From: Siphlonurus alternatus
Lineage: Eukaryota > Arthropoda > Insecta > Ephemeroptera > Siphlonuridae
Direction of reading: 5' to 3'
DNA length: 64,000 nt
NCBI GenBank assembly: GCA_949825025.1
Contig: OX463778.1
Span: 54,810,364-54,874,363 of the forward strand
The notes under the pieces are model-generated. The model worked only from the letters and a program-made list of their open reading frames with translations. It was not told the origin of the DNA and did no database searches. Numbering within the stretch: position 1 is the stretch's first letter; each line of letters starts with the position of its first letter. The translations under genes and the position numbers were made by a program. Shown piece by piece: positions 48,541 through 59,769 of this stretch.

Positions 48541-49031
48541 GGTTGGTATTCACGAAGAGTTAAGGGTAAGGTAACGCCACCAATGTTAAAAAAAATCCCT
48601 CTCACAAAAATTCTGAAAAAAATTTAAAATGTTCTCCTCTACACCCCCTATCAGTAGCTTAAATATCAGGTATACAAATACGATCTAGTTTTTGAGTTAT
48701 GAATTTTTAAAGTTGACCAATTTAACATGGGAGTTTCATTTCTCCATATTAAAGTAGTCAACTTTAAAAATTTATAACTCAAAAACTAGATCGTATTTGT
48801 ATACCTGATATTTTAGGTACTGATAAGGGGTATAGAGGAGAACATTTTAAATTTTTTTCAGAATTTTTGTGAGAGGGATTTTTTTTAACATTGGTGGCGT
48901 TACCTTACCCTTAAGGAGCATTTTAGGGAGAGATTAAGAAGCGTTTTTTTTCTACCAGGTAACAGGTAAGAAAATCGCTTCTTAAAATATCTCTCCCTAA
49001 AACGCTCCTTAACTCTTCGTGAATACCACCC
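48541..49031. mobile_element. ATTCACGAAG-family palindrome, copy 3, split by a TTAA MITE
   Basis: Left arm GGTTGGTATTCACGAAGAG then TTAA; after the insertion GGAGCATTTTAGGGAGAGAT. The intact right arm reads TCTCCCTAAAACGCTCCTTA and ACTCTTCGTGAATACC. ATAAT is present on both flanks (48536-48540 and 49032-49036). Confidence 0.85.
48560..48915. mobile_element. TTAA foldback MITE nested in the previous element
   Basis: TTAAGGGTAAGGTAACGCCA is mirrored by TGGCGTTACCTTACCCTTAA. The CTCCTCTACACCCCC core is mirrored. The host's right arm (GAGTTAAGGAGC on the complementary strand) shows the pre-insertion TTAA. Confidence 0.93.
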
Positions 49032-49497
49032 ATAATTTCTACAAAAAAAAGTCTTCTTGTAAGGAAAAATCGCACACAATAATTAGAAAAATTGTATCAT
49101 GTAATACCAGCTTTAGTTTTTTTTTTTTTTTTTCAATATTATATAAATATAACGTAATCTTCACTGCACACCACAATGAAATTTGCGATGGCCAATTCTG
49201 TTGTAAAACATTGCTCGACCATACAAACTGGCAAGTTCAATGGCAGTAGCAAGAAAGAAAGTCGAATTTCGCAAAGGTTATACCGGCTGAGTGAAGTCGA
49301 GGTATTTCAAACTAATTGAGCAGACCTCAATAAGTCTCAAATTCCTACTAAATTACACTAATTATGATCCTTATAGATTTTACTGTTATTTAAGAAGCAG
49401 GATTCGATGAATTAAAAATAATGATCGTTGTTTATACGAGATCTGAAAATACAAAATGCACTCATGCATCATAAAATCGAACGGTATATTCCTTAAT

Positions 49498-49778
49498 AGA
49501 GGCTTCAAGTGTTCCCCGGCAGGAAAATTTCCTCCATAAGCCTCCATGTTAGAAAATTTGATTTTTTTTTTTCTCGTCGTACTATTAAAGCTATTAATTT
49601 GAAACCATCTCCCCCCCCCCTCCCCCATTTATGGTCTTTTGGTAATGAATCAAGAACTTATTTTCTCTAAAAAAAATTCTTTAATGCCGAAAAACAGCAA
49701 TTTTGAGAGGCTTTTTTTTTCATTATAAGACAGTGGGAACACCGCAAAATCAGCTGACTTGAAGCCTCTCTTACTAAT
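49498..49778. mobile_element. GAGGCTTCAAGT family element, left copy
   Basis: AGAGGCTTCAAGTGTTCCCC at the left is inverted to GCTGACTTGAAGCCTCT at the right. Contains GGAAAATTTCCTCCATAAG, poly(C) and ACCGCAAAATCAGCTGAC. With 50655-50922 it forms a large inverted pair. Confidence 0.75.
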
Positions 49779-50112
49779 AAGAAAAGTTCAGTCCAATTTA
49801 AAGTTTCAAGATAAAAATGTGTTCGATTAATACAAAACAAAAGGAGGGCAAATCTTGCAACGTTAATTTATTTTCTATGTGAGAATATAATTCAATGCAA
49901 TTAGAGGATAATTACTTTTTCTTTTGGTAATAATTGCATGGTGTTTCTGATGTATTGGCTTGTGCTAGTTTACGATATTATCGTGAAGTTTTCCTCACAT
50001 TGTAGTTTTTTCTGATGGAAAATATTCGGCTAATTGAGATAATAGTATATAGAATGATGAATTATTATGAGACAACACAAATTTCCTTTCTCTATGCAAA
50101 TTAATTGTAAAA

Positions 50113-50370
50113 AATTATTATGTCTTCAACTCATCCTTTACACGTCTAAAGTCTAAATCTAATATTTTTACCTCTAAAACACATCTCATTTCCTCGTCGC
50201 TAAAAGTGAGGATGAAATGGAGACAATATATTATATATGTATAATATTTTATGCTCAATAAGAGGAAAGAAGACGTAATCTCGTATTTTCCCCTCTAGAA
50301 TGGTGCCAAATAGGAGGGAATTGGACGAGCTTAATAGAGAATAAAATATGAAATTAATTTCAACTCGGGT
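50113..50370 (-). mobile_element. CCCGAGTTGAAA family element, copy 5
   Basis: Minus-strand copy: CCCGAGTTGAAATTAATTTC at the right edge, GGATGAGTTGAAGACATAAT at the left. Lies between the two GAGGCTTCAAGT arms. Confidence 0.8.
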
Positions 50371-50654
50371 TTTGTAAATAAATCTCTGAAGTAAAATTCA
50401 AAAGGTAGCTTGCGAAAAGAAATTACATTTTTTTTTTTTTTTTTTGTAAAAAACATCATTTGTGAGGGAATAAATTAAGATTCATTCATATTTCTCATTT
50501 CTATTCTCTATTCGTATTTCTAATTAAAGCCTGCAAGCAATGGAACTAATATACAATAGTTCAACATACAAGTATGAATAAAACAAAGTGCACTCTAATT
50601 TCACTGCGCATTGACCGTGAATAGCCAATGAATGGGTGACGTCACTACCTCAAC

Positions 50655-50922
50655 TATAGAGGTTTCAAGTCAGCTGATCTTGCGGTGTTCCCACCATCCT
50701 ATCCAAACCTATGTAAAAAAAACTCGAAATTACTTTAAAGAAATTTTTAGACAAAAATAAGTTCTTGATTCATTATCAGAAAACCCCTAAATGGGGGAGG
50801 GGGGGGGATAGGAGATGTTTCCAAATTCATAGCTTTAATAGTTACTGAGAAAAATGTCAAATTTTCTAACATGGTGGTTTATGGAGGAAATTTTCGTATC
50901 AGGCAACATTTGAAGCCGTCAG
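50655..50922. mobile_element. GAGGCTTCAAGT family element, right (inverted) copy
   Basis: GAGGTTTCAAGTCAGCTGAT, GCGGTGTTCCCACC, AAACCCCTAAATGGGGGAGG, TTCTAACATGGTGG and CATTTGAAGCCGTCAGAGG mirror the left copy. Confidence 0.75.
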
Positions 50923-52050
50923 AGGACTACAATACCTGGGAGCAAGTATAGCAAAATTCTGAAGTTTCCATGATGATTAAACCTCATTGTAGTCGAAACG
51001 TGATGGGAACAATTTTGACATGGACAAGTGAAAATGCTTCCTTTGATTCAGCGTTTAGTCGAGAGCACTGTAAAATATTAAAATATAATTTAGTTTCTAT
51101 AGAACCAGAAATGCATTATTTATATAGTGCATGGTAGAGGAAAAATATCCTATCTTCATTGTTATGCTGAAAAAAAAAAAAAAAAAAAAAAAAAAACATT
51201 TTGCTTACCAATGGAGTTAGGAATGTTAGGATATTTTTCCACTACAACGTCGATACATTATAATTACATTTAATTTTAATTTATATTGTAAAATATTGTA
51301 ATGCTTACACCAATAGCAGAATATGCTGTAGTAAGCTAACATTGTAATAAATAAATAATTAATAGTAAAAATAATGCAGTATTGCACGAAAATTGTCATT
51401 TTTTTAATTGGTTATTGTCGAAGAAATAAGTAACTGTATAATTAAAAACAAACAAATTAAAACCATGCTATCCCATCAATCAGAGACTTCAAAAGGTCAG
51501 CTGATTTGTCACGTTCCTATTTGGACAAATATGGATAACATGCATGGACAGCATATCATTAGGAGGTTTTAGAGCCAAGAGTCTAGTCTTTTAAAATCAG
51601 AGGGCATGGACGATCAATTAATGTTAATCAATTCTCACGGATTCATTAACAAACAATACCACGCAAGTTTAATAAACAACACACCTTATTATTTTTTAAT
51701 GTTAGGTCAGTAAGGTTATACCTCACGCTGGTTCGTCAAAATAAGATGACTACCCTACATCGCCTGCAGCAAATTGAGTAAATAAATAAATAACGCTGGC
51801 CCATCATTCAAAACAAGACGTCTCCCACCCACATCCTGCAGCAAATTGAAAATGATTTAAATGGAGATGAATTAGTTTCTAGAGCAAAAAGTTGGCACAG
51901 TTTGGCTGCGATCATGCCAGCCAGCAGTCAAATAAATGTGCGACATTGTAAATTTTATCGAATATAACGAGTAAAAAAAAAGGCTGCCTGTGGTTTGGTG
52001 ACACCAAATGACAGAAAACAGGATTGGAAAGAATTGGAACTCTGCATGAA
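50923..52050. other. Spacer
   Basis: Poly(A) run at 51172-51196. 51285-51360 ends in AATAAATAAATAATTAAT and may be a retroelement tail. No gene recognised. Confidence 0.4.
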
Positions 52051-52155
52051 TTGTACAATCGGCACATTGGAAAATTTCCCATACTGTGTTGTCCTTACGG
52101 AGCTTAGTGATTAACAAAGTTGCAGAGGGAAATTTTTTGCGGCGACGAATTTACC
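52051..52155. mobile_element. GTACAYTCGTCGCCT MITE, copy 3 (diverged)
   Basis: TTGTACAATCGGCACATTGG and GCGGCGACGAATTTACC ends; inner GTGATTAACAAAGTTGC. Confidence 0.6.
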
Positions 52156-52369
52156 TTATTTGATCGCAAGTATAAAATTACCGCACCTTTAATTTGCAAA
52201 TATACTTAGAATAGTTAAAATAATTATAATTATTTTACTGTGTTCTTTTTTAAAACAAATTAAGAATTTGAACTATCTGCTTACTAACTTTAGTTTTGAA
52301 AGTAAAATATTTTCTGCAAAAATATTTCCATAGTGGAAAAATACAAGCAGTAGGAATTACAATTTTTAT

Positions 52370-52691
52370 AATGGAGTATTGTCCTCAATTTTTTTTATTG
52401 CAGAAATGGATAGAGGGTGCAAAGTTATGCTACCCTGATTTTTTTCAGATTTTTTTGAGACCGGAAACTATTTTTAAAAAATTATTGAAAGTCCTTTTTG
52501 TGACGTCACGGGGCGGCAAGTCCTATCTTTTTCTTAAGGAGCGGCGTCTCGTGACGTCACGAAAAGGACTTTTCAATAATTTTTTAAAAATAGTTCCCGG
52601 GCTGTAAAAAATCTGAAAAAAATCAGGGTGGCATAACTTTGCACCCTCTATCCATTTCTGCAATAAAAAAAAATTAGGACAATACTCTATT
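52370..52691. mobile_element. TGGAGTATYGACC foldback element
   Basis: AATGGAGTATTGTCCTCAAT is mirrored by TTAGGACAATACTCTATT. The arms carry GAAATGGATAGAGGGTGCAA and the TGACGTCA pair (52501, 52553) around GGCAAGTCCTATC / TTCTTAAGGAGCGGCG. Confidence 0.88.
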
Positions 52692-53683
52692 GGAATAGTA
52701 AAATTATAATATTTAAATCAAGATTTCTGTTGTATTTCGTAACTAGCTTCTGGCGTGGTTTAAATGATTTGTAATTGATTTTAGTGCTTTTCCGCCATCT
52801 ATGATTATTTCACTGTATACAAGTATCAACATTTGGTGGAGACTTAATAATAATAAATGTTTATTGAGCAAATATAACAATATAATAAAATAATATTGTA
52901 CTAAAAAAAATATGGAAACAATAATAGAATTCTCTTTTTCTTCCAAATGTGGCATGATAGTTGTATGTATGTTTAGTGCAATAATCAGATGGTGAAAAAG
53001 CACTAAAATAAATTAAAAATATTTTAAAATAATTATATAACATTCTAGCAACGTGTATACTCCTTTCCTTGGAAAAATTCCATCGCCAATAAATAGATGA
53101 AAATAGAGGCTTCAACACAGCAATGTTTTTATGAAATGTTTTTATTGGACTTTAAAGTTTCAATCGACAGTGATATGTTATTATGAGGCAACTATAATAA
53201 TAAAGTAAATAATTCCGAGGAAAAAATTTCTAAACAATATTTTAATATATGTGGGAAGGAATAAATTAACTGCAATCAAGATTTATGATATAAAATATAA
53301 TACCTGTATAAAAATTACAAATATATAAAACTATTTGCATAAATTTTTTCAGCGCGATCTATTGTTGTAAATTCTAGCACAACAATACGAAATATAGTTC
53401 TAGCAAAAATATAACCCAGATTTATATTTGTGTATATTTTTTAAACAACAAGGCAAGCTTCATTTGTCATGTGGCTTTTTTTATTCGTTAGCATAAAACG
53501 TGGCACAAAAATTGTACCATGCAAATTTTATTTCAACAATAAAAATAAAAAATATTAATCAGTGACATTTTAATATAGATAAAAAATAATTTATTTCATT
53601 CGAAGAGCGGTTTGTATGAAATTTAGTCATGTTTGTGATTACAATACGATGTTATTCAATTTAAAGAAAGTAATAAATATAAC
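52692..53683. other. AT-rich spacer
   Basis: Overlapping minus frames of 85-86 codons (52743-53118) are hydrophobic and low-complexity; not recognised. Confidence 0.4.
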
Positions 53684-53949
53684 ACTAGTTGAAAAATTTC
53701 ATCCTTTACACGTCTAAACCTATATAATCTTTTTACCTCTAAAACACAATCATAATTTCTCCTTCGCTCAAAGTGAGAATGAAATGAAAATAATATTTCT
53801 GACATTTTATGCTCAAGAAAAGGAAAAAAATACGTAATATCGTCTTTTCCCTTCCTTTTTTCCTCCAAAATTGTGCAAAATAAAAGTAAATTAGACGAGA
53901 GGAGAGCTTAATTAATAGCCAATAAAAGATGAAATTATTTCAACTCGGG
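53684..53949 (-). mobile_element. CCCGAGTTGAAA family element, copy 6
   Basis: Minus-strand full copy: CCCGAGTTGAAATAATTTC at 53949 to AAATTTTTCAACTAGTG at 53684. Confidence 0.82.
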
Positions 53950-54109
53950 AAAAATTTATAATGAAAAAGTACAATTTAATATTGATTTTTGCAAGGTAAC
54001 ATAACATATATAACTATGACGAGATTTTGACTCCTGCAAATCAAAATTACACCAACAATGATAGAAGCAGTGACCCATTTTTTTGGCGAACACAAACACG
54101 TCAGTGACC

Positions 54110-54384
54110 AAGTTGAAATAAATTTCATCTTTTATTTGCTTTTAAGCTCTCTTCTACTCTACAATTCCCTCCAATTTTTGCACCATTTTAGGGGGGGGGG
54201 GAAAGGAGGGAAAAAGACGAGATTACGTCTTTCTTTCTCTTCTTGTGCATAAAATGTTAGAAATATTGTCTTCATTTCATCCTCACTTTGAGCGAGGAGG
54301 AAATAAGATGTGTTTTAGAGGTAAAAAGATTATATAGGTTTAGACGTGTCAAGGACGAGTTGAAGACGTAATTTTTCAACTAGG
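54110..54384 (+). mobile_element. CCCGAGTTGAAA family element, copy 7, in a local duplication
   Basis: AAGTTGAAATAAATTTCATC to TTTTTCAACTAGG with a (G)11 run inside. Its flanks are near-identical: GTGACCCATTTTTTTGGCG at 54071 and GTGACCCATTTTTTTGCG at 54447, each preceded by GATGATAGAAG or AATGATAGAAG. Confidence 0.8.
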
Positions 54385-54659
54385 CTACTTGTTTCATATC
54401 AGAATTGACTTCAACAATATAACTCAAAACAACGATGATAGAAGTTGTGACCCATTTTTTTGCGAACACAAAAAGTCAGTGACAGATTATCGAAAACTGT
54501 TCCTTTTCATTCGACACACAGGCTAACATTATTACGGGATATAGTATGTATAGTAATACGGGATATGTTGTTTACGAGATTACAATATACGATAGCTACG
54601 CACGACCGCCCGCAGGTTTGTGGGTCACTAGTTATACCTCTGGACACAACGAAAATTAC

Positions 54660-54851
54660 CCGGAGCTGCATATAATAGTGCATCCCTTCTTTATAAAAAA
54701 AACTGCTGGATATAATACGTATATAATAGTACAGCCCTCCTTTATAATAAATAAACTTTATAAGCTTAATAAACTTTTACTTTATAATAAACTACCTGAA
54801 AGCCTTAAAAAAAATCAGATTATAAACAAGTTATCCTTACATGATTTTTGA
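54660..54851 (+). pseudogene. Possible retroelement C-terminal relic
   Basis: The frame ends KLLLYNKLPESLKKNQI, then SLHDF and a stop. LYNKLPESLKK is reminiscent of LINE reverse-transcriptase C-termini (compare NGLPEDIK at 25560), but the upstream frame is repeat-like (IIVHPFF / IIVQPSF). Confidence 0.3.
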
Positions 54852-57619
54852 ATGATAAGAACTATTATGATATAACTTGCTCACCTAATCTTTCGAGACC
54901 ATATAATACATGCAGCAGCATCAAACAAATACACAAATAGTAAAATGCACTTGCTGGCTAATTTTCCAAATGAGAAAGAGACACACTCAGTCCGCAAGAA
55001 TTCTCGGCTGAAAATCTGCAGTCGTCTTTCTGCGCCAAGGACACTGCGGCTCGATTAAATCCATACTATGCAAAATAGGACACTCAACGTTTGCCATGAA
55101 GTCCAATTTTTAACGCAAAGGGATAGGAAAACAGCTCTTATGAGAGAGCTTGTCTTGTCTTGTGCAAGGAAATGTGATAATTTCATTCATGGACAAAAAA
55201 AGTATTCGATGAATTCAGGACTTACATTTTATATCATACAGTACAATTGTAGCTCGGTTAAAAAGTAACAATTGCAAGATTTTTACGTTTTTATTTTATT
55301 TTATCACCTTTCTTTCACACCATCATTAAATATTTTAAAAAACATTTGACAAAACAACCCGCAATGAAATTGTTAAATTTACTGAGCATTTTATCTTCCG
55401 ATATAATTTACATGAATTTTCGTTGTTATTTCCATAACAATGGGTGAAATGGGTGAAACAATGGGTGAAATAAATTCATCGATCATTAATATTTTAGTTA
55501 TAAATATATTATACAGAAATGTGTTAAAACAACGTAGCAATTTAATGGGTACAGTAATATAATTGTATTAATAAAACAAATAAATTTCGTATTATTTTGC
55601 AAACCATTGTGTTGTCTTTTAATTGAATCGTATATTATAAAAACTGTTGTATGTAACACAGAGAGCTCGTATTGAATATAAACTATACCTATACTCAAAT
55701 CCCCGTACATAGTAAGACCAGCGATGCAAATCATTGCTGCGATATAAAATCCATAAGGTCCTGATGCCAACAACCCACTTGGCACCAAGCACTGACCTGA
55801 CCTGGCTACGTGAACGATTATTTACCATATTCAAGTGTTCCCCGGCGGGAAAATTTTCTCCATAAGAAGTTAGAAAATTTGAATTTCTTTACCAAAAACT
55901 ATTATTAATTTTGAAATCATGGCATTTTTATAATATTGGAATTCAGTGAAATCATATTCTTATTGAGATAAATTACTCATAGAATGTTACATCATGCATG
56001 GGTGTGGTGGCCCATGTTGCTTTTTAGTAAAAATGTTTTTAATTTTGCTCCAAGAAATTTTATTTTATTATTTTTTTTAGGAAAGAGGCCATCCACCTCC
56101 AAAAATAAGTACATATTTGTGATCAGGAATGTTTCTTTTATCTACAAATGAATTTCATTGCAATATAAAAAGAATCATTAATGTAAACATTTGCCGAATT
56201 GTGTAAGACATACCATTCAGGGCTTTTAATTAAAAATAAGATCTCACAGTCAGGGCATTTAGTCAGTGTTTCAGTATGCTTGCTTGCTATTATACACCCC
56301 ATTGAATTGGTTAATTTATATAATAATATATTCTTTGCTACAGTAAATAAATATATAAATTAAAATGTTTTAACAATTAAATATTACATCATCACAATTA
56401 TAAGTTATTTAGAATTATTTTTAATTTTAAGCAATACAAATCTAGTAAAAGCTGCCGCAGTATGTATTATATTGAAGACAGTAGGCTGAATTACTTATAA
56501 AACATATTTACAAAACTACATAGTTTTGGCAGCTTGCCAAACTGTTTCCACTCGGTGAATTTCAATATACCCCCCTCTATCTTCCAGGCCGTTGTGCATG
56601 CAAGCCACACCATAACATTATTCTCAGAGTTCAATTACCACGAAAAAATAGGCAGCGCTAAAATTTAATTTTGAAATTAAATGAAACTTTATTGATCGCT
56701 TATTGATGAGTATTTGTGTTACATTTAGATCAAATCACATACTAATATTACATAAAAATTACTAATGATATAAAATAGAAGATTATTATATCAGTTCTTA
56801 TATTTTATATATATATTTTTTTTATAATTTTGTAAAAATTATAACTAAAAAATTAACCTAGGTGGCCGTAAAGTATTCATTGAAATAGAGTTGTAATACT
56901 TTATGTGTCATAAGCTATAAAACGCATGAGTTGATGATTCTATAGTCTATATTATATAGCCCCTTGCATGTATGCAACTTTTTATGCACCCAACATGTTA
57001 TTTATCATGGGAGATTTCAACGATCGAAAATAAAATATCGTTAATATCACTAAATAATATTACTTTATTTCAAACATATATTATATAAAGTAATATGTTA
57101 TTGTATACACAGAATGGTGTTTTCTTATCAATAATTTTTATGGCGAAAATTCATTATATTATGATGTTATGTAATAATATAAAAAAGGATAATAATCAAA
57201 ATAATAATAATACATATAAAAAGAAAACATAAACACAACTACAGTTAAGGAGAAACTGCGATTGTTACAAAAAGAATCAATTGAGCAGCCATTTCTTAAT
57301 ATAATAGACCAACAATTTCTATAGTGGAACCATTATAGCTGCACGACTGTAATTTACTTGCCACAAGAAGTGTGCTGAAGTAACGGATTTGACTATAATA
57401 TACAGTTGTTGATAAAACGTGCAAAAAATACTACGTTTGTACAAAAAGAGAATTGCTTATTACGTTGTTCGCTTGATTGGGTTAAAAAGGTTTAATTGAT
57501 AGTCTTTAATGAAGGCATATTGTTTGATATAAGATGTTTCTTTTTCCAAATAATAGTTGTGGATAACGGACGTTGCGGCATTGTAAGTTTGTTTTTCTAA
57601 ATAAACAAGGAAATGTATG
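54852..57619. other. Long AT-rich spacer
   Basis: Contains a GAGGCTTCAAGT-family fragment at 55831-55920 (CAAGTGTTCCCCGGCGGGAA). Frames of 66-96 codons around 55068-55834 are not recognised. 55437-55472 has ATGGGTGAAA repeated three times. Confidence 0.4.
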
Positions 57620-57990
57620 CGTCTTTAGTTTTATCTGAATTCAAATGTTATTTAAAATTTATCATTTTGACCCTAATAAAATATAATTGAATTTAATTCC
57701 TTTTAAGTTTAAGTAATTTTAGTTATATATTCAGAGTTCAAATGTTAAAATTTATACTATTTATTTCTAATTTATTTTGATTCTAATAGTAAATGATCTG
57801 CAATTAAAAATTAATATTTTAATTTTGTTTAATTTTAGTTCATTCAGAGTTCGAATATTCTGAATTTAAACTATAACAAAAAATAATTAAAAGTAAGTCC
57901 TTTTTAGTTTTACGAAATTTTATTCGGAGTTTGAATGTTATGAATTATACTATTAATTTAAAATTTATCACTTTAAATCTAATAATTAAT
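57620..57990 (+). repeat. Degenerate tandem repeat, about 80-113 bp period
   Basis: Four anchors at 57635, 57732, 57845 and 57925 share (C/T)(A/G)GAGTTCAAATGTT-like words, each followed by TTATACTATT / TTTATCA-type text. Very AT-rich and imperfect. Confidence 0.5.
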
Positions 57991-58424
57991 GTTTCTAATT
58001 AAAAAATAAAATTTAGCTCGAGTAACAATCATTCTAAATCCAGACAAACTTGTAATCCATTCTCTTTCTCAAGGGTTACACTAGCTAGGTCGGTCCCTGA
58101 TGTCTATATGAAAAGCTTCTGACTGCGAATTCACATGTCAATTTTTTATCACGCAACGCGACTAATGCAAATTTGCTGTAACATCCATTGGCAAACCATA
58201 TTTGGCGATTAAAAAAAAGTGCATCGTAATTAATGCGAAATCACATTTACAAAATAACAAAATCGCGTCGCATCACCTTAAATTTCGGGCCTGAAAACGT
58301 ATCCCCCTCGATGTTATATAATATAGCAGCACTAGTTACACACAGCCTCTCGTTCCCACGAGCGAAAGTTAAAGTGGCAAGAAGCGAAGTATGAACCTCA
58401 GAGAGGTCAACATACCGCATGACA

Positions 58425-58470
58425 CATTTTCAAAAGTCGAGGTTCGAACCCCCAGTCACTAGACACTTTC
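58425..58470 (+). other. B-box-like word, probable SINE scrap
   Basis: GAGGTTCGAACCCCC at 58439 fits a polymerase III B box (GGTTCGANNCC). A loose A-box-like word, GTGGCAAGAAG, lies 66 bp upstream. No closed tRNA cloverleaf. Confidence 0.3.
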
Positions 58471-58502
58471 CATTTTAATAATATTTGACGATTAATCTGA
58501 GT

Positions 58503-58790
58503 TACAGTTACATTAGGGGGCTGAACCGTGTTTTGGGACACAGACCCAGGTAACACTAGGGTGCTTAACCGTGTTTTGGAACACAGACCCAGGTAACACT
58601 AGGGGGCTGAGCCGTGTTTCGGAACACAGCCCCAGGTAACACTAGAGTACTAAAAAAAATGTGTTTTGGGACGCCAGGTAACACTAGGGTACTAAAAAAA
58701 ATGTGTTTTGGGACGCCAGGTAACACTAGGGTACTAAAAAAAATGTGTTTTGGGACGCCAGGTAACACTAGGGTACTAAATGTTAACACT
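58503..58790 (+). repeat. 42/43-bp tandem array beside the start-exon donor
   Basis: Seven anchors of ACACTAGGG (58510, 58553, 58596, 58639, 58681, 58723, 58765). The first three intervals are 43 bp (GGCTGAACCGTGTTTTGGAA type), the last three 42 bp (TACTAAAAAAAATGTGTTTT type). The array stops 4-14 bp from the minus-strand splice donor. The open frames over it are artefacts. Confidence 0.92.
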
Positions 58791-58793
58791 CAC

Positions 58794-58904
58794 CCTCTCA
58801 GACAGCGGCGCCTCGTCGTTGCGTCCTCTCTTGAGACTGGGGGCTCTGATGACCTTGCCGGGGGCGGGAGGGGGCGGCATCAGTCCCGGGGGCGGGTCCT
58901 CCAT
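58794..58904 (-). CDS. Wdr62: WDR62/MAPKBP1-like gene, start-codon exon
   Basis: Read on the minus strand, ATG at 58904-58902 opens 37 codons that end exactly at an AGG|GTGAGT splice donor (GT at 58793-58792). The peptide starts MEDPPPGLMPPPP and ends APSLKRGRNDEAPLSER: a proline-rich leader, then a basic stretch, as at the disordered N-terminus of WDR62/MAPKBP1 proteins before the first WD40 blade. The phase is 0, and exon 2 begins in phase 0 with VQLERVLGL, giving the family's usual junction before the LE-VLGLT block. The exon is strongly GC-rich in an AT-rich setting, as expected of real coding sequence. Known role of the family: JNK-pathway and spindle/centrosome scaffold built on two WD40 propellers. 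That it is WDR62 rather than MAPKBP1 is inference, since insects usually carry one gene for the pair. The start could differ if transcription begins elsewhere. Confidence 0.82.
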
Positions 58905-58925
58905 CCTTCAGCTGGGGGCGGTCAT
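58905..58925 (-). other. 5'UTR part of start exon, with candidate splice acceptor
   Basis: On the minus strand a CAG (58928-58926), preceded by a fairly pyrimidine-rich run, could be a splice acceptor. If so, 58925-58905 is 5'UTR joined to an upstream noncoding exon. An upstream ATG at 58925-58923 opens a 5-codon uORF that stops before the main ATG. The alternative is that 58904 lies in the first exon and transcription starts further right. Confidence 0.45.
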
Positions 58926-58959
58926 CTGTGGACAGTCGGTCTTAGTGAGAGGAACATTT

Positions 58960-59337
58960 GATTTGTTATTGATCCAATTCAGAAATGTCATTTTATGGAT
59001 ACATGATATAGCACATCTCCATAAAGCATTAACATCTTAAATTGCTATATTGACGAATAATTCAATATATTTTATAGTGCTTTAATACAACAAAAACAGG
59101 TTTACAAATTCTAAGATATTTCAGTTTTTAATTGCTTATAATTTAAATGAAAAACGTCAAACAAAGGAGACAAATTCATCCTATTATATCTGGACTCGTG
59201 CTAAGTACGCAAACTTAGGGACATTTGTGGTATACATGTTAATCGAAAGTTAAGGCTGCGTTGTGGTACACGCAAATTTATCAATTCAAGTATGTGCATT
59301 GTTTGTGTGAATGACCGTACCTTCGTATATTTTGTAT
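58960..59337. other. Spacer between start exon and element B
   Basis: AT-rich; no TATA/initiator arrangement could be argued. Nothing recognised. Confidence 0.4.
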
Positions 59338-59769
59338 ATTTCAGTGGAATCACGGACCAAATACCCCCGGACGAAATACCCCCGGACCAAATATCCCCGC
59401 CCGGACCGGATGAAATACCCCCGGACGAAATACTCCCGGACGAAATACTCCCTTGTAAGTGGAGAGGGGCGGGCGACCAACACGGGAGGGGAAGTTGACT
59501 TTATTTATAAAATTTTCACAACAAATATGTATCATATATAATATTCAAAGTATATTATTTATAGTTAATGCCGTAATTGCCGTATCAAGATCTCAAATTG
59601 CGTATTTAATTTTATTATACCAAAACATACTCAAAATTGTGCCGCAAACAAACGATTTTTGTATATATATACTATATGCTTACTTTGATTGTGCGGCAAT
59701 TATAAATTGTCTCAGCGTTTTGCAGCAAGATTTTGAAGGTTTTTAAACGATTTTAGGTTTTTAAACCTA

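Larger units (their letters stand above)
28008..58793 (-). other. Intron 1 of the WDR62-like gene (about 30.8 kb)
   Basis: Bounded by GTGAGT at the 58793 side and TTTCAG at the 28008 side. It carries dozens of foldback transposons, microsatellites and retroelement scraps listed separately, and no further exon that I could recognise. No nested gene with a convincing reading frame was found on either strand. Confidence 0.8.

Noticed and set aside
58565..58961. 115-codon plus frame and 74-codon minus frame
   Set aside because: Products of the 42-bp tandem array running antisense into the real minus-strand start exon.
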